Notes under the pieces: model-generated
The model's database searches: none
Told to the model about the DNA's origin: nothing
Seen by the model: the letters and a program-made list of their open reading frames with translations, nothing else
Assembly (NCBI RefSeq): GCF_903772925.1
Contig: NZ_LR812090.1
Span: 62,001-126,000 of the forward strand
Source: Alteromonas macleodii
GTDB taxonomy: Bacteria; Pseudomonadota; Gammaproteobacteria; Enterobacterales; Alteromonadaceae
Direction of reading: 5' to 3'
DNA length: 64,000 nt
Program-made: the position numbers and the translations under genes
In this document: piece after piece, positions 56,064-64,000 of the stretch
How the letters are laid out: each line of letters begins with the position of its first letter
Numbering within the stretch: position 1 is the first letter of the stretch

Positions 56064-56135
56064 TAAATTAAGTTTAAGCTGTTTTATACTTCTGCCCGAA
56101 AAACCAACCCTTCAAAACCAATAACAGAGAAAACC

Positions 56136-58229
56136 ATGAAATTAAGCAGTTTATTTGCACTAACGCCTATCGCGTTTGCATTGTCGGTAAATGCGCAAAC
56201 TACGCAAAGCGATACGGTAGAAGTTAAAGAAGCAGACGTTGAAAAAATTCGTATTGTTGGCGTTCGTCAAAACCGCGTTAGCCGCGGTGCAACGGGCTTA
56301 ACCATGGAAATTAGCGAAACGCCGCAGTCTATTAGCATTCTTTCTGAAGACCTAATGCAGTCGTTTGGTGCGTTTAATATTAATGATGCGCTAAAGCTAG
56401 CACCGGGTATTAATGTAGAAGAGTGGGAAACTAACCGTACCAACTACACAGCCCGTGGTTTTGAAATTAAAAACACTCAAATTGACGGTGTGGGCTTGCC
56501 GAACGACTGGGGCATTGTTACCGGCTCTGTTGAAGCTTACGGTTATGAAGAAATTGAAGTTATTCGTGGTGCCAATGGTCTTTTAACCGGTGTGGGTAAT
56601 GCGTCGGGCACCATTAACTATGTACGCAAGCGCCCAACTAATGAAGAGGGCGGTGAAATTGGTGCAAGCATTGGCTCGTACAACTTTAAGCGCGTACAGG
56701 GCGACTATTCAATGCTGCTTACTGAAGACGGCAGCTGGGCTGCTCGCGTAGTAGCAAGCGTTGAAGATAAAGAGTCGCACCTTGATGGCCTAGAGAACGA
56801 TCGCAGCTTTGTTTACGGTGTTATCGACGGCCAGTTAACCGATAACGCTACCGTTACCTTTGGGTTGTCTTACCAAGATGCTAATACCGACGGCAACACC
56901 TGGGGCGGCCTAGTATTTAATTATACCGATGGCACCCAAGCCGAGTGGGACATTAGTGATACCACAGCACAAGAGTGGTCGAAATGGGATACTGAAACTA
57001 CCAACGCGTTTGTAGAGCTAGATTACGTATTCGACAACGATTGGCAGCTTCTGCTTAGCTATAACTACCGCGACTTTGAAGATCAAAGCAAACTGTTTTA
57101 CGCCTACGGCGCAATTGATAAAGACACAGGCTTAGGTCTTGTTGGCTGGCCGGGTCGTTACGACTCTGAGCGCGATTCTCATCTTGTAGAAGGCCGTGCA
57201 TTTGGTGATTTCGAGCTGTTTGGCCGCAATCACGAAGTGAACTTTGGTGTAAGTCACGCTACCAGCGACGATGTGTCTTATGTTCACGCATTTGATTACG
57301 CTGCTACTCCTGCCTATGGCCCAACGCCTGCGTTCCCTTATGCGTTAGATGCTATTGCCGAACCTGATTGGCTAGCTGCTGCCGAGTACTCAAACATTGA
57401 GCAAAACCTAACGCGCTATTTTGGTTCTGCGCGTTTCAGCGTTACCGATGAAATGCATGTTATTGCTGGTTTCAATGCTATTGATTTTGAGCGTACAGGG
57501 CAAAACGCAGGCGCGGTTATTGATAACTCAGAAAGCGAAGCCAGCCCCTACGTTGGTGCTACTTACGCGGTAACAGAAGACGTGAACGCGTATGTAAGTT
57601 ATTCAGATGTGTACCAGCCGCAAGAGCAGTACGACATTAACGGCCAGTACCTAGACCCAACTAAAGGTCAAAACTTTGAGGCAGGCGTTAAAGCGCAGTG
57701 GTTCGACGACCGTTTATTAACAACGTTCGCTTACTTTACCGCAGAGCAAGACAACCTAGCCGCCTACGCTGGCACTAACCCAGAAACCCTGCAGTTTTAC
57801 TATAAAGGTGTGTCGGTAGAGTCTGATGGTTTTGAAATTGAAGTGGCCGGCCAAGTAACCGATGCTCTGCGTGTTAATGCGTCTTATACCGCTATCGACG
57901 TAGAAGACGAGCAAGGTAACGATGCTAACCTATGGGCACCACGTGATGTTGTTACTTTCCAGCTAGCGTATACAGTACCGCAAGCACCAGAGGTAGAAAT
58001 AGGCTTTGGCGGTCGCTGGCAGTCTGAAATAAGCAATGTTGATTATAACGTTGAACAAGGTGCGTACTTCTTGGGTAATGTGTATGCATCACAAGCGTTT
58101 ACTGAAAACCTAACCGTTCGCATGAACATCAACAATATCTTTGATAAGAAATACATTAACAGCCTTCATACCGTGGGTTACTACGGCGCAGGCATTAACG
58201 CGCAGCTAAGTGCTTCGTATAGCTTTTAA
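56136..58229 (+). CDS. TonB-dependent siderophore receptor
   Basis: The 697-residue protein has a signal peptide (residues 1-20, ending VNAQ) and a plug domain with the pattern of ferric-siderophore receptors (ETPQSISILSEDLMQSF, then IEVIRGANGLLTGVGNASGT). The C-terminal 22-strand barrel ends in SYSF, with Phe last. A TonB-box-like stretch lies near residues 35-40 (EKIRIVG). It takes up ferric siderophores across the outer membrane with energy from TonB. The Fur box upstream fits this. Confidence 0.92.
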   Translation: MKLSSLFALTPIAFALSVNAQTTQSDTVEVKEADVEKIRIVGVRQNRVSRGATGLTMEISETPQSISILSEDLMQSFGAFNINDALKLAPGINVEEWETNRTNYTARGFEIKNTQIDGVGLPNDWGIVTGSVEAYGYEEIEVIRGANGLLTGVGNASGTINYVRKRPTNEEGGEIGASIGSYNFKRVQGDYSMLLTEDGSWAARVVASVEDKESHLDGLENDRSFVYGVIDGQLTDNATVTFGLSYQDANTDGNTWGGLVFNYTDGTQAEWDISDTTAQEWSKWDTETTNAFVELDYVFDNDWQLLLSYNYRDFEDQSKLFYAYGAIDKDTGLGLVGWPGRYDSERDSHLVEGRAFGDFELFGRNHEVNFGVSHATSDDVSYVHAFDYAATPAYGPTPAFPYALDAIAEPDWLAAAEYSNIEQNLTRYFGSARFSVTDEMHVIAGFNAIDFERTGQNAGAVIDNSESEASPYVGATYAVTEDVNAYVSYSDVYQPQEQYDINGQYLDPTKGQNFEAGVKAQWFDDRLLTTFAYFTAEQDNLAAYAGTNPETLQFYYKGVSVESDGFEIEVAGQVTDALRVNASYTAIDVEDEQGNDANLWAPRDVVTFQLAYTVPQAPEVEIGFGGRWQSEISNVDYNVEQGAYFLGNVYASQAFTENLTVRMNINNIFDKKYINSLHTVGYYGAGINAQLSASYSF

Positions 58230-58252
58230 TTAAAGCGCTATTAATTGGCAAA

Positions 58253-58280
58253 GGTAGCTAATCGTTTACGGTTAGCTACC
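58253..58280 (+). terminator. Hairpin after the siderophore receptor
   Basis: GGTAGCTAA pairs with TTAGCTACC around a ten-base loop, 24 bases past the stop. It lacks a clear T run, so it may be a weak terminator or an mRNA-stabilising hairpin. Confidence 0.55.
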
Positions 58281-58607
58281 GCTTGTCTAATAACTCCCCT
58301 AATTACAAAACCTTAAGAATCATTAATCCTTCTACGTTCAGCGAGTTCTACCGTTAAATACGGTGTTAACCCCATTCTTCTAAAATATTCAATAGCAGCA
58401 TTATCCTAAAGGCTAATATAAATCACGCCTTATGAGTGATAATTATCTCTTTCAATAAGCTTTTTTAGTTGTTCTGTTCTAATTATACGATGTTTATTAG
58501 ATTGGCTGTCACACATTTTTACTGCAGCCACTTATAAGTATTGCTCACGCCAATAATAAAAATATTAAAACCATATAAAAAACAACAAGTCTTGAAGGAG
58601 ATACACA
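58281..58607. other. Intergenic region between the two TonB receptors
   Basis: The region has no recognised gene. It contains the short palindrome GATAATTATC (58438-58447), a weak Fur-like half-site, and A/T-rich sequence that presumably holds the promoter of the receptor starting at 58608. Confidence 0.5.
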
Positions 58608-61334
58608 GTGGATCAAGGTAACTTCCCTAAGGGGAAAAAACTTAATCGAATAACCTCAGCCATTATTGCTAGTTCATTACCGTTTTTTGCGGCGATGTCA
58701 GCGCCTACGTTTGCGCAAGATGCAGAAGAAAAAGCAGAAGACTTTGAAAATATCATTGTAACCGGTACGCGTATGAGCAATCGCTCTGCGGCTGACTCTC
58801 CGGTACCTGTAGACGTAATTACTGGTGATGAATTCCGTCAAAACTCTTCAAGCGACGTGCAAGACATGCTGCGTACTAACGTACCGTCGTTCGATGTAAA
58901 CACCCAGCCAATTAGTGATGCGGCTACCATTGTGCGCCCGGCTAACATGCGCGGTCTATCACCTGATAACGTGTTGGTGTTGGTAAACGGTAAGCGTCGT
59001 CACCGCGGCTCTATCATTTCTTTCTTAGGTGGTGGTATTTCTGACGGCGCACAGGGTGTTGATATTTCAGCCATTCCTTCGCTAGCGCTAAAACAAGTAG
59101 AAGTACTTCGTGACGGTGCATCGTCGCAGTATGGTTCAGACGCTATCGCAGGGGTACTTAACTTCTTACTTCGCGATGATGATGAAGGTTTTGAGTTCCG
59201 CGCTAACTATGGCTCTACCTATGAAGGCGATGGCGACAACTACACTATTTCAGCTAACGCTGGTTTCTCGTTAGGTGCAGACGGCTTTGTGAACATCACA
59301 GGTGAAATTCGAGACGTTGAAGGTACCGTACGCTCAGTTGTGCGCGACGACGTTCAAGGTATGGTTGATGCGGGTTACTTAAGCCAGTCAGACTTTTCTA
59401 CTATCAATACCTATACCAATGAAGTGCCACAGTATTGGGGCCAGCCAGACGTAGAAGACGACTATAAAGTTTTTATTAACTCAGCGTACGAGCTAAACGA
59501 CAAAGCTGAGCTTTACCTATTTGGTAACTACGGTAAACGTACAGTTACCGGTGGCTTCTTCTACCGTAACCCGGTAACGGAAGGTAGCCAGCGCGGCGGT
59601 GTATACGCAGGTCCATTGGTTGACCCACTAACAGGTTTAGCCGACCCAGACGGCGTACACTCTGTGCTTGTAGGCGACCTTGATGGTGTTGGCGTAGGTG
59701 GAAGCTGTATTGACGGTATTCCAATTGGCGGTGAAGGCAATGTATTCCCAGATCCAACTTTCCTAGCGCAAGTACAGGCTGACGATAACTGTTTCTCGTT
59801 CATTGAAACCATCCCAACAGGTTTTGTACCTCGCTTTGGTGGCGACAACGAAGACATGGCGTTTACTGTAGGTGTGCGTGGTGACTTAGAAATTGGTAAC
59901 GGTTTAGGCTATGACTTCAGTGCCCAGCGCGGATCTAACCGTACTGACTTCTTCATTAAAAACACCATCAACGCTTCATTAGGGCCTGATACACCACGTG
60001 ACTTTACGCCTGGTGGCCAAGAGCAAACCGAAACCCTAGTTAACCTTAACTTTGTGTACGGTGTAGATGTTGGCTTAGCGTCTGACTTAAACGTTGCGTT
60101 TGGTGCAGAATACCGTAAAGAAGAGTTTGACTTATTTGCCGGTGATGAAGCGTCTTACGCCCTAGGCCCACTAGCTAGCCAAGGGTTCTCGTCTAGCTCT
60201 AACGGTTTTGGTGGCTTCCCTCGTGATACTAGCGCGTCGCAAGACAGTACTGCGGTTTATATTGACCTAGAAGCTGACGTAACCGAGCAACTAACCTTGC
60301 AAGCAGCGGTACGCCGCGAAGACTTCAGTGAGTTTGGCGATACTACCGACTTTAAACTAGCGGGTATTTTCCACGTAACTGACGACTTCCGTTTACGCGG
60401 TGCGTACTCAACTGGTTTCCACGCGCCAACAGCGGGGCAGGCAAGCATTACTAACGTTACCACGCAAAACGTAAACGGCGTGCTAATTGACCAAGGTACA
60501 TTGCCATTGTCATCGGCGGCAGGTCAGCTAGCAGCTGACTTTATTGAAAGCCAAGGTAATGGTCGCCCAGACTTAGGGCCAGAAGAAGCGGTTAACTTCT
60601 CGTTTGGTGCATCAATTGATGTGGCAGACATGAGCTGGACCATCGATTTCTACAACATCGAAATGGAAAACCGTGTTGCACTAGGTGCCAACGTTAACTT
60701 CCTAGATGCGCTTAACTTTGCTGGTGGCGGTACAGACTACGCAACCGTATCTGAAGCGCTTACCGAGCTTGATGCGTCGGGCATTATCGACCGTTCAGAC
60801 TTTATCGGTCTAGACGACCTATCACAGTTCCGCTTCTTCTCGAACAGCTTCGACACCACTACACGCGGTATCGACATTGTAGGTAACTACAGCTTCGATT
60901 TATGGGAAGGTAATTCACGTATTACGCTAGCGGCGAACTACAACGAAACTGAAGTGGACGATGTAGGTACGCTTAACCCAATTGGCGAAGGCCGTGTTGC
61001 TGCAATTGAAGACTTACTGCCAAACCTTCGCGGTAATATTTCATGGACACACACGCAAGGCGCACTTCGCACTCTAGTACGCGCTAACTACTACGGTGGT
61101 TGGGACGATACAGGTAATGGTGTAGATGGTATTGATGCAGCTATCTTGATAGACGTAGAAGCCAAGTACTCTTATAGCGAAAACCTTGATCTTGTTATTG
61201 GTGTGAACAACCTATTCGACGAATACCCAGAAGAAAATCCAAGTGCAGGAAGCCTAGGTCAGCTTTACTCTGAGTCTAGCCCGTTTGGATTCAACGGTGG
61301 TATGTGGTACGTGCAGGCACGTTATACTTACTAA
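58608..61334 (+). CDS. Large TonB-dependent receptor
   Basis: The 908-residue protein starts with GTG after a strong GAAGGAG site. A long signal (about residues 1-36, ending TFAQ) is followed by a TonB box (ENIIVTGTR near 47-55), a plug (DVITGDEFRQNSSSDVQDML, NVLVLVNGKRRHRG) and a barrel ending RYTY. The type resembles receptors that Alteromonadales use for carbohydrates, peptides or other organic substrates rather than iron. The substrate is not determined. A strong terminator follows at 61371. Confidence 0.9.
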   Translation: MDQGNFPKGKKLNRITSAIIASSLPFFAAMSAPTFAQDAEEKAEDFENIIVTGTRMSNRSAADSPVPVDVITGDEFRQNSSSDVQDMLRTNVPSFDVNTQPISDAATIVRPANMRGLSPDNVLVLVNGKRRHRGSIISFLGGGISDGAQGVDISAIPSLALKQVEVLRDGASSQYGSDAIAGVLNFLLRDDDEGFEFRANYGSTYEGDGDNYTISANAGFSLGADGFVNITGEIRDVEGTVRSVVRDDVQGMVDAGYLSQSDFSTINTYTNEVPQYWGQPDVEDDYKVFINSAYELNDKAELYLFGNYGKRTVTGGFFYRNPVTEGSQRGGVYAGPLVDPLTGLADPDGVHSVLVGDLDGVGVGGSCIDGIPIGGEGNVFPDPTFLAQVQADDNCFSFIETIPTGFVPRFGGDNEDMAFTVGVRGDLEIGNGLGYDFSAQRGSNRTDFFIKNTINASLGPDTPRDFTPGGQEQTETLVNLNFVYGVDVGLASDLNVAFGAEYRKEEFDLFAGDEASYALGPLASQGFSSSSNGFGGFPRDTSASQDSTAVYIDLEADVTEQLTLQAAVRREDFSEFGDTTDFKLAGIFHVTDDFRLRGAYSTGFHAPTAGQASITNVTTQNVNGVLIDQGTLPLSSAAGQLAADFIESQGNGRPDLGPEEAVNFSFGASIDVADMSWTIDFYNIEMENRVALGANVNFLDALNFAGGGTDYATVSEALTELDASGIIDRSDFIGLDDLSQFRFFSNSFDTTTRGIDIVGNYSFDLWEGNSRITLAANYNETEVDDVGTLNPIGEGRVAAIEDLLPNLRGNISWTHTQGALRTLVRANYYGGWDDTGNGVDGIDAAILIDVEAKYSYSENLDLVIGVNNLFDEYPEENPSAGSLGQLYSESSPFGFNGGMWYVQARYTY

Positions 61335-61370
61335 GCCGATAGCAAACTACTAGTAAGCTAAACAAAACAA

Positions 61371-61407
61371 AATGCCGCTTCTTATAACAAGAAGCGGCAT
61401 TTTTTTA
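61371..61407. terminator. Bidirectional Rho-independent terminator
   Basis: AATGCCGCTTCTT pairs with AAGAAGCGGCATT (13 bp, loop ATAAC), followed by a T run to 61407. A residues precede it on the left. It serves both the receptor gene and the convergent acyl-CoA dehydrogenase gene. Confidence 0.92.
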
Positions 61408-61417
61408 TGGCTTTCTA

Positions 61418-62638
61418 TTACTGGTACTTTTTAAGCTCTAAGCGAGACACCATGCCTTTATGCACTTCGTCAGGGCCGTCAGCTAGGCGAAGGGCTCTTG
61501 CGCCAGCTGCAAAACGGGCTAATGGGAAGTCGCTACACATACCTGCGCCACCGTGAATTTGTAATGCCATATCCACCACGCTTTGTAGCATGTTTGGCAC
61601 TACTACTTTGATGGCTGAGATCTCTGTCATAGCGTGCTTAACGCCAAGGTTATCTATCTTCCACGCCGCGTGAAGGGTAAGCAAACGCGCTTGCTCTATT
61701 GTCATGCGAGCATCAGCAACACGCTCTAGGTTACCTCCTAAACGAATGATAGGCTTACCAAAAGCTACGCGCTCGTGGCCGCGTTTAAGCGCAAGCTCTA
61801 GTGCTTTTTCCGCCATGCCGATAGCGCGCATGCAGTGGTGAATACGGCCAGGGCCTAAGCGACCTTGTGCTATTGCAAACCCTTTGCCTAAACCCATTAC
61901 AATGTTGTTTTTACTTACGCGCACATTATCAAAGTGCATTTCGCCGTGGCCGTATGGCGCATCGTAATCGCCGTAAGCATCTAGCATGCGCTTTATGGTA
62001 ATTCCGGGCGTGTCTAGCGGCACTATTACCATACTGTGGCGGCTGTGCTTGCCGTTGTCGGGGTTCGATAAACCCATGAATATTGTGAAAGCTGCGTTAG
62101 GATGCCCTAAGCCTGTCGACCACCACTTCTTGCCGTTAATAACTACGTCGTCACCATCTTCAATGATGGTTGCCGCCATATTGGTGGCATCAGACGATGC
62201 AACGTCAGGTTCAGTCATGCCAAACACTGAACGAATCTCGCCAGCCAGTAAGGGTTTTAGCCACTGTTCTTTTTGTGCATCGTTGCCGAAGTGATAAAGC
62301 ACTTCCATGTTACCGGTGTCTGGCGCATTACAGTTGAATATTTCAGGGGCAAACAAGTATTTACCCATGCGCTCAGCCATTGGCGCATATTCTAGCGTGG
62401 TAAGGCCTTGGCCTAGCTCTGCATCGGGCAGAAACAAATTCGCTAAGCCCGCTTCGCGTGCTTTAGCTTTAAGTGCTTCAGTGCCAGGGTGCAGCTTCCA
62501 GCTTTTCCAGTCGCCATGGTTATTCTCTTTATGGTGAAAGTCGTAAACTTCATTCTCGATTGGCGCTATGTGCTCAGCAATAAAGTTATCCAGCTTTTCT
62601 AACAAGGCTTTTGTTTTATCGTTATGTGAAAAATCCAT
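61418..62638 (-). CDS. Acyl-CoA dehydrogenase family protein
   Basis: The 406-residue FAD enzyme should introduce a double bond into an acyl-CoA. FAD/substrate segments SVFGMTEPDVASSDATNM and WWSTGLGHPNA, and the C-terminal QIHGGAGM are present. It is of the longer ACAD11/FadE-like bacterial type. ATG 62638 is preferred over 62665 because AGAGG lies six bases before it and the first nine residues of the longer form are unlike the family. It is divergent from the LysR gene, which may regulate it. Exact substrate unknown. Confidence 0.9.
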   Translation of the reverse strand: MDFSHNDKTKALLEKLDNFIAEHIAPIENEVYDFHHKENNHGDWKSWKLHPGTEALKAKAREAGLANLFLPDAELGQGLTTLEYAPMAERMGKYLFAPEIFNCNAPDTGNMEVLYHFGNDAQKEQWLKPLLAGEIRSVFGMTEPDVASSDATNMAATIIEDGDDVVINGKKWWSTGLGHPNAAFTIFMGLSNPDNGKHSRHSMVIVPLDTPGITIKRMLDAYGDYDAPYGHGEMHFDNVRVSKNNIVMGLGKGFAIAQGRLGPGRIHHCMRAIGMAEKALELALKRGHERVAFGKPIIRLGGNLERVADARMTIEQARLLTLHAAWKIDNLGVKHAMTEISAIKVVVPNMLQSVVDMALQIHGGAGMCSDFPLARFAAGARALRLADGPDEVHKGMVSRLELKKYQ

Positions 62639-62734
62639 AGGGCACCTCTTTATATTTTTATGCACTTACTATTTGCGCATTGAGTATTGCGTATTGTGAT
62701 TTGCACCGCGCATTTAACGTCGCTTAAAAACAGC

Positions 62735-62754
62735 AAGCCTAAATGCTTAGGCTT
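62735..62754. promoter_or_regulatory. Inverted repeat in the acd-lysR intergenic region
   Basis: AAGCCTAA-ATGC-TTAGGCTT is a perfect 8-bp inverted repeat halfway between the divergent acyl-CoA dehydrogenase and LysR genes. Its position suits a regulator site, but it does not match the T-N11-A LysR consensus, so the role is uncertain. Confidence 0.35.
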
Positions 62755-62866
62755 GGATTGCCGTCGTGCAAAAACTATTCGATGCGTCCATAGTAGTTAA
62801 ACTTGCTAGGTGAATGAAATGAAATATAATCCTTAAATGGTGTGAATTTTATTCATGGTGGCGTAG

Positions 62867-63790
62867 GTGGTAGAAAATAGGCAATTTGAAAAGCTAGATT
62901 TGAACTTACTAAAGGTTTTCGAAGCACTCTGGCAGCATAGAAATATGACCCGCGTCGCTGAAACGCTGCACATTACGCCGTCGGCAGTCAGTCATGCCAT
63001 GCGCCGGTTTCGAGATATTTTAGGCGACCCGCTTTTTGTAAAAGAAAAGCAAAGCATGTTGCCTACCGCTGCCTGTGAAAGACTAGCGCCCGCTATTCTA
63101 AAAGCCTTGGGCGATATTCGAAAGGCGTTAGGGGAGTTTGCCGATTTCGACCCGCTACACAGCCATCAACGTTTTGTTGTTGCCATGCAGGAGTCGTTAG
63201 AGTTAGGTGTGTTGCCTATACTGCTTTCAACCTTAGAAAAACAAGCGCCTAATATCGAAATAGTAAGCACTCGCTTACATCGCGATACCATGTTGGCAGA
63301 CCTCTCAAATCGAAACCTCCATTTAGTTATTGATATTGGTCGTGCGGTTGCCGCGCCTATTTCACACTCGTTATTGCGTCGCGATACCTACAAAGTGCTG
63401 ATGAATAAGCAAAACCCATTGGCACAAAGTTTAGATAAGAAAAAGTATGTGGCGGCCCGCCACATTACCGTATCTAATCGTGCTAAAGGGGCGTCAGTGG
63501 AAGAGATTGCCCTGCAACAATTGGGCGTAAGTCGGCCCTCGCTGTGGCGCTGCCAAAACTATCGTGCGGCTGCCGATGTAGTGGCTAACACCAATGCCCT
63601 GTTAACCTTGCCTGGTTCGGTGGCCGATGCGGTGAGCGACGATAACCTTATTAGCACCAAACTCCCTTATCAAATACCCGCATTGGAAACACACCTTTAC
63701 TGGCATAGCCAACAAGAAGGCGAGCCAGGGTTGATGTGGCTGCGGGATTTGATGCTACACTTGTTTGCTGAATCTGGTCATACCAGATAG
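62867..63790 (+). CDS. LysR-family transcriptional regulator
   Basis: The 307-residue protein has an N-terminal winged helix-turn-helix (about residues 8-66; NLLKVFEALWQHRNMTRVAE, then LHITPSAVSHAMRRFR) and a periplasmic-binding-like effector domain. The start is GTG with a poor ribosome binding site. It is divergent from the acyl-CoA dehydrogenase gene, the usual arrangement for a LysR regulator and its target. The effector is unknown. Confidence 0.9.
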   Translation: MVENRQFEKLDLNLLKVFEALWQHRNMTRVAETLHITPSAVSHAMRRFRDILGDPLFVKEKQSMLPTAACERLAPAILKALGDIRKALGEFADFDPLHSHQRFVVAMQESLELGVLPILLSTLEKQAPNIEIVSTRLHRDTMLADLSNRNLHLVIDIGRAVAAPISHSLLRRDTYKVLMNKQNPLAQSLDKKKYVAARHITVSNRAKGASVEEIALQQLGVSRPSLWRCQNYRAAADVVANTNALLTLPGSVADAVSDDNLISTKLPYQIPALETHLYWHSQQEGEPGLMWLRDLMLHLFAESGHTR

Positions 63791-63990
63791 GTTTTGGTAG
63801 GATTCGTTCCAAGCAACACTAATGAAATGCGTGTATTAACATAAGGTTTTGCGTAGCAATGGCTGGCAACTTTCACAGTAAAAAGCGCCCCGATATATGG
63901 GTAATACATGGGTAAGTAGAGATAAGTGCTTAGGCTTATTGGGAAGTACTTTTAGCAAGCGTTGCAGGTTCGGGTGAAAAGGAAGCGGTA

Positions 63991-64000
63991 ATGAAAATTC
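63991..64000 (+). CDS. Start of a gene cut by the window edge
   Basis: ATGAAAATTC follows AAGGA with seven bases between (GGAAGCGGTA context), a plausible translation start. Only three codons are visible. The 200 bases before it (63791-63990) show no other gene. Confidence 0.4.

Overview
The window looks like chromosomal DNA of a marine gammaproteobacterium, most likely Alteromonas or a close relative. This is inference from gene content: mutM/coaD beside LPS-core genes, kbl-tdh, glpE-glpG, ubiC-ubiA, rep, a BCCT transporter, abundant c-di-GMP proteins and large TonB receptors. No database search was possible.

Region by region. 1-20.8 kb is core housekeeping: a membrane-anchored protein and mutM, convergent coaD, kdkA and a family 9 glycosyltransferase for the LPS core, a three-gene operon (phosphate-binding-like protein, outer-membrane barrel, GGDEF-EAL), threonine catabolism (kbl-tdh), glpE and glpG, a FliL-like protein, ubiquinone genes (ubiC-ubiA, ubiK), a wrecked toxin with its surviving HTH antitoxin, rep, a GAF-GAF-GGDEF-EAL protein and a cytochrome c5-like protein. 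tRNA-Arg(CCG) follows at 20761. 20.9-27.1 kb holds an NhaC-type antiporter, hipBA with three evenly spaced operators, a two-gene YeeE/YedE sulfur-transport unit and a BCCT transporter.

27.1-55.3 kb is an accessory island. Its left edge is the 3' end of the BCCT gene, which is copied twice more inside the island (near 32.2 and 35.3 kb). The copies separate cargo blocks: an envelope-lipoprotein operon (27.3-31.9 kb); a zinc-finger/HNH-like gene, a remnant of the same family and two PD-(D/E)XK-type nuclease genes (32.4-35.3 kb); and a second HNH-like paralogue followed by the main system (35.8-55.3 kb).

The main system is a DNA phosphorothioation module. dndB-C-D-E (minus strand) put sulfur into the DNA backbone, and dptF-G-H (plus strand) are the matching restriction genes; the two operons converge on a shared terminator at 46.5 kb. 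Directly after dptH, with no spacer, lies a DUF262-DUF1524 protein of the GmrSD/SspE type, a plausible second effector. Upstream of dndB are perfect TTTTACGTAA palindromes, a phosphorothioation-associated methyltransferase-like gene, an HTH/peptidase-like gene and a divergent HTH protein. No dndA, integrase or transposase is seen.

55.3-64 kb returns to ordinary sequence: a SAM methyltransferase, a Fur-box-preceded siderophore receptor, a second large TonB receptor, an acyl-CoA dehydrogenase, a divergent LysR regulator and the first codons of another gene at the right edge.
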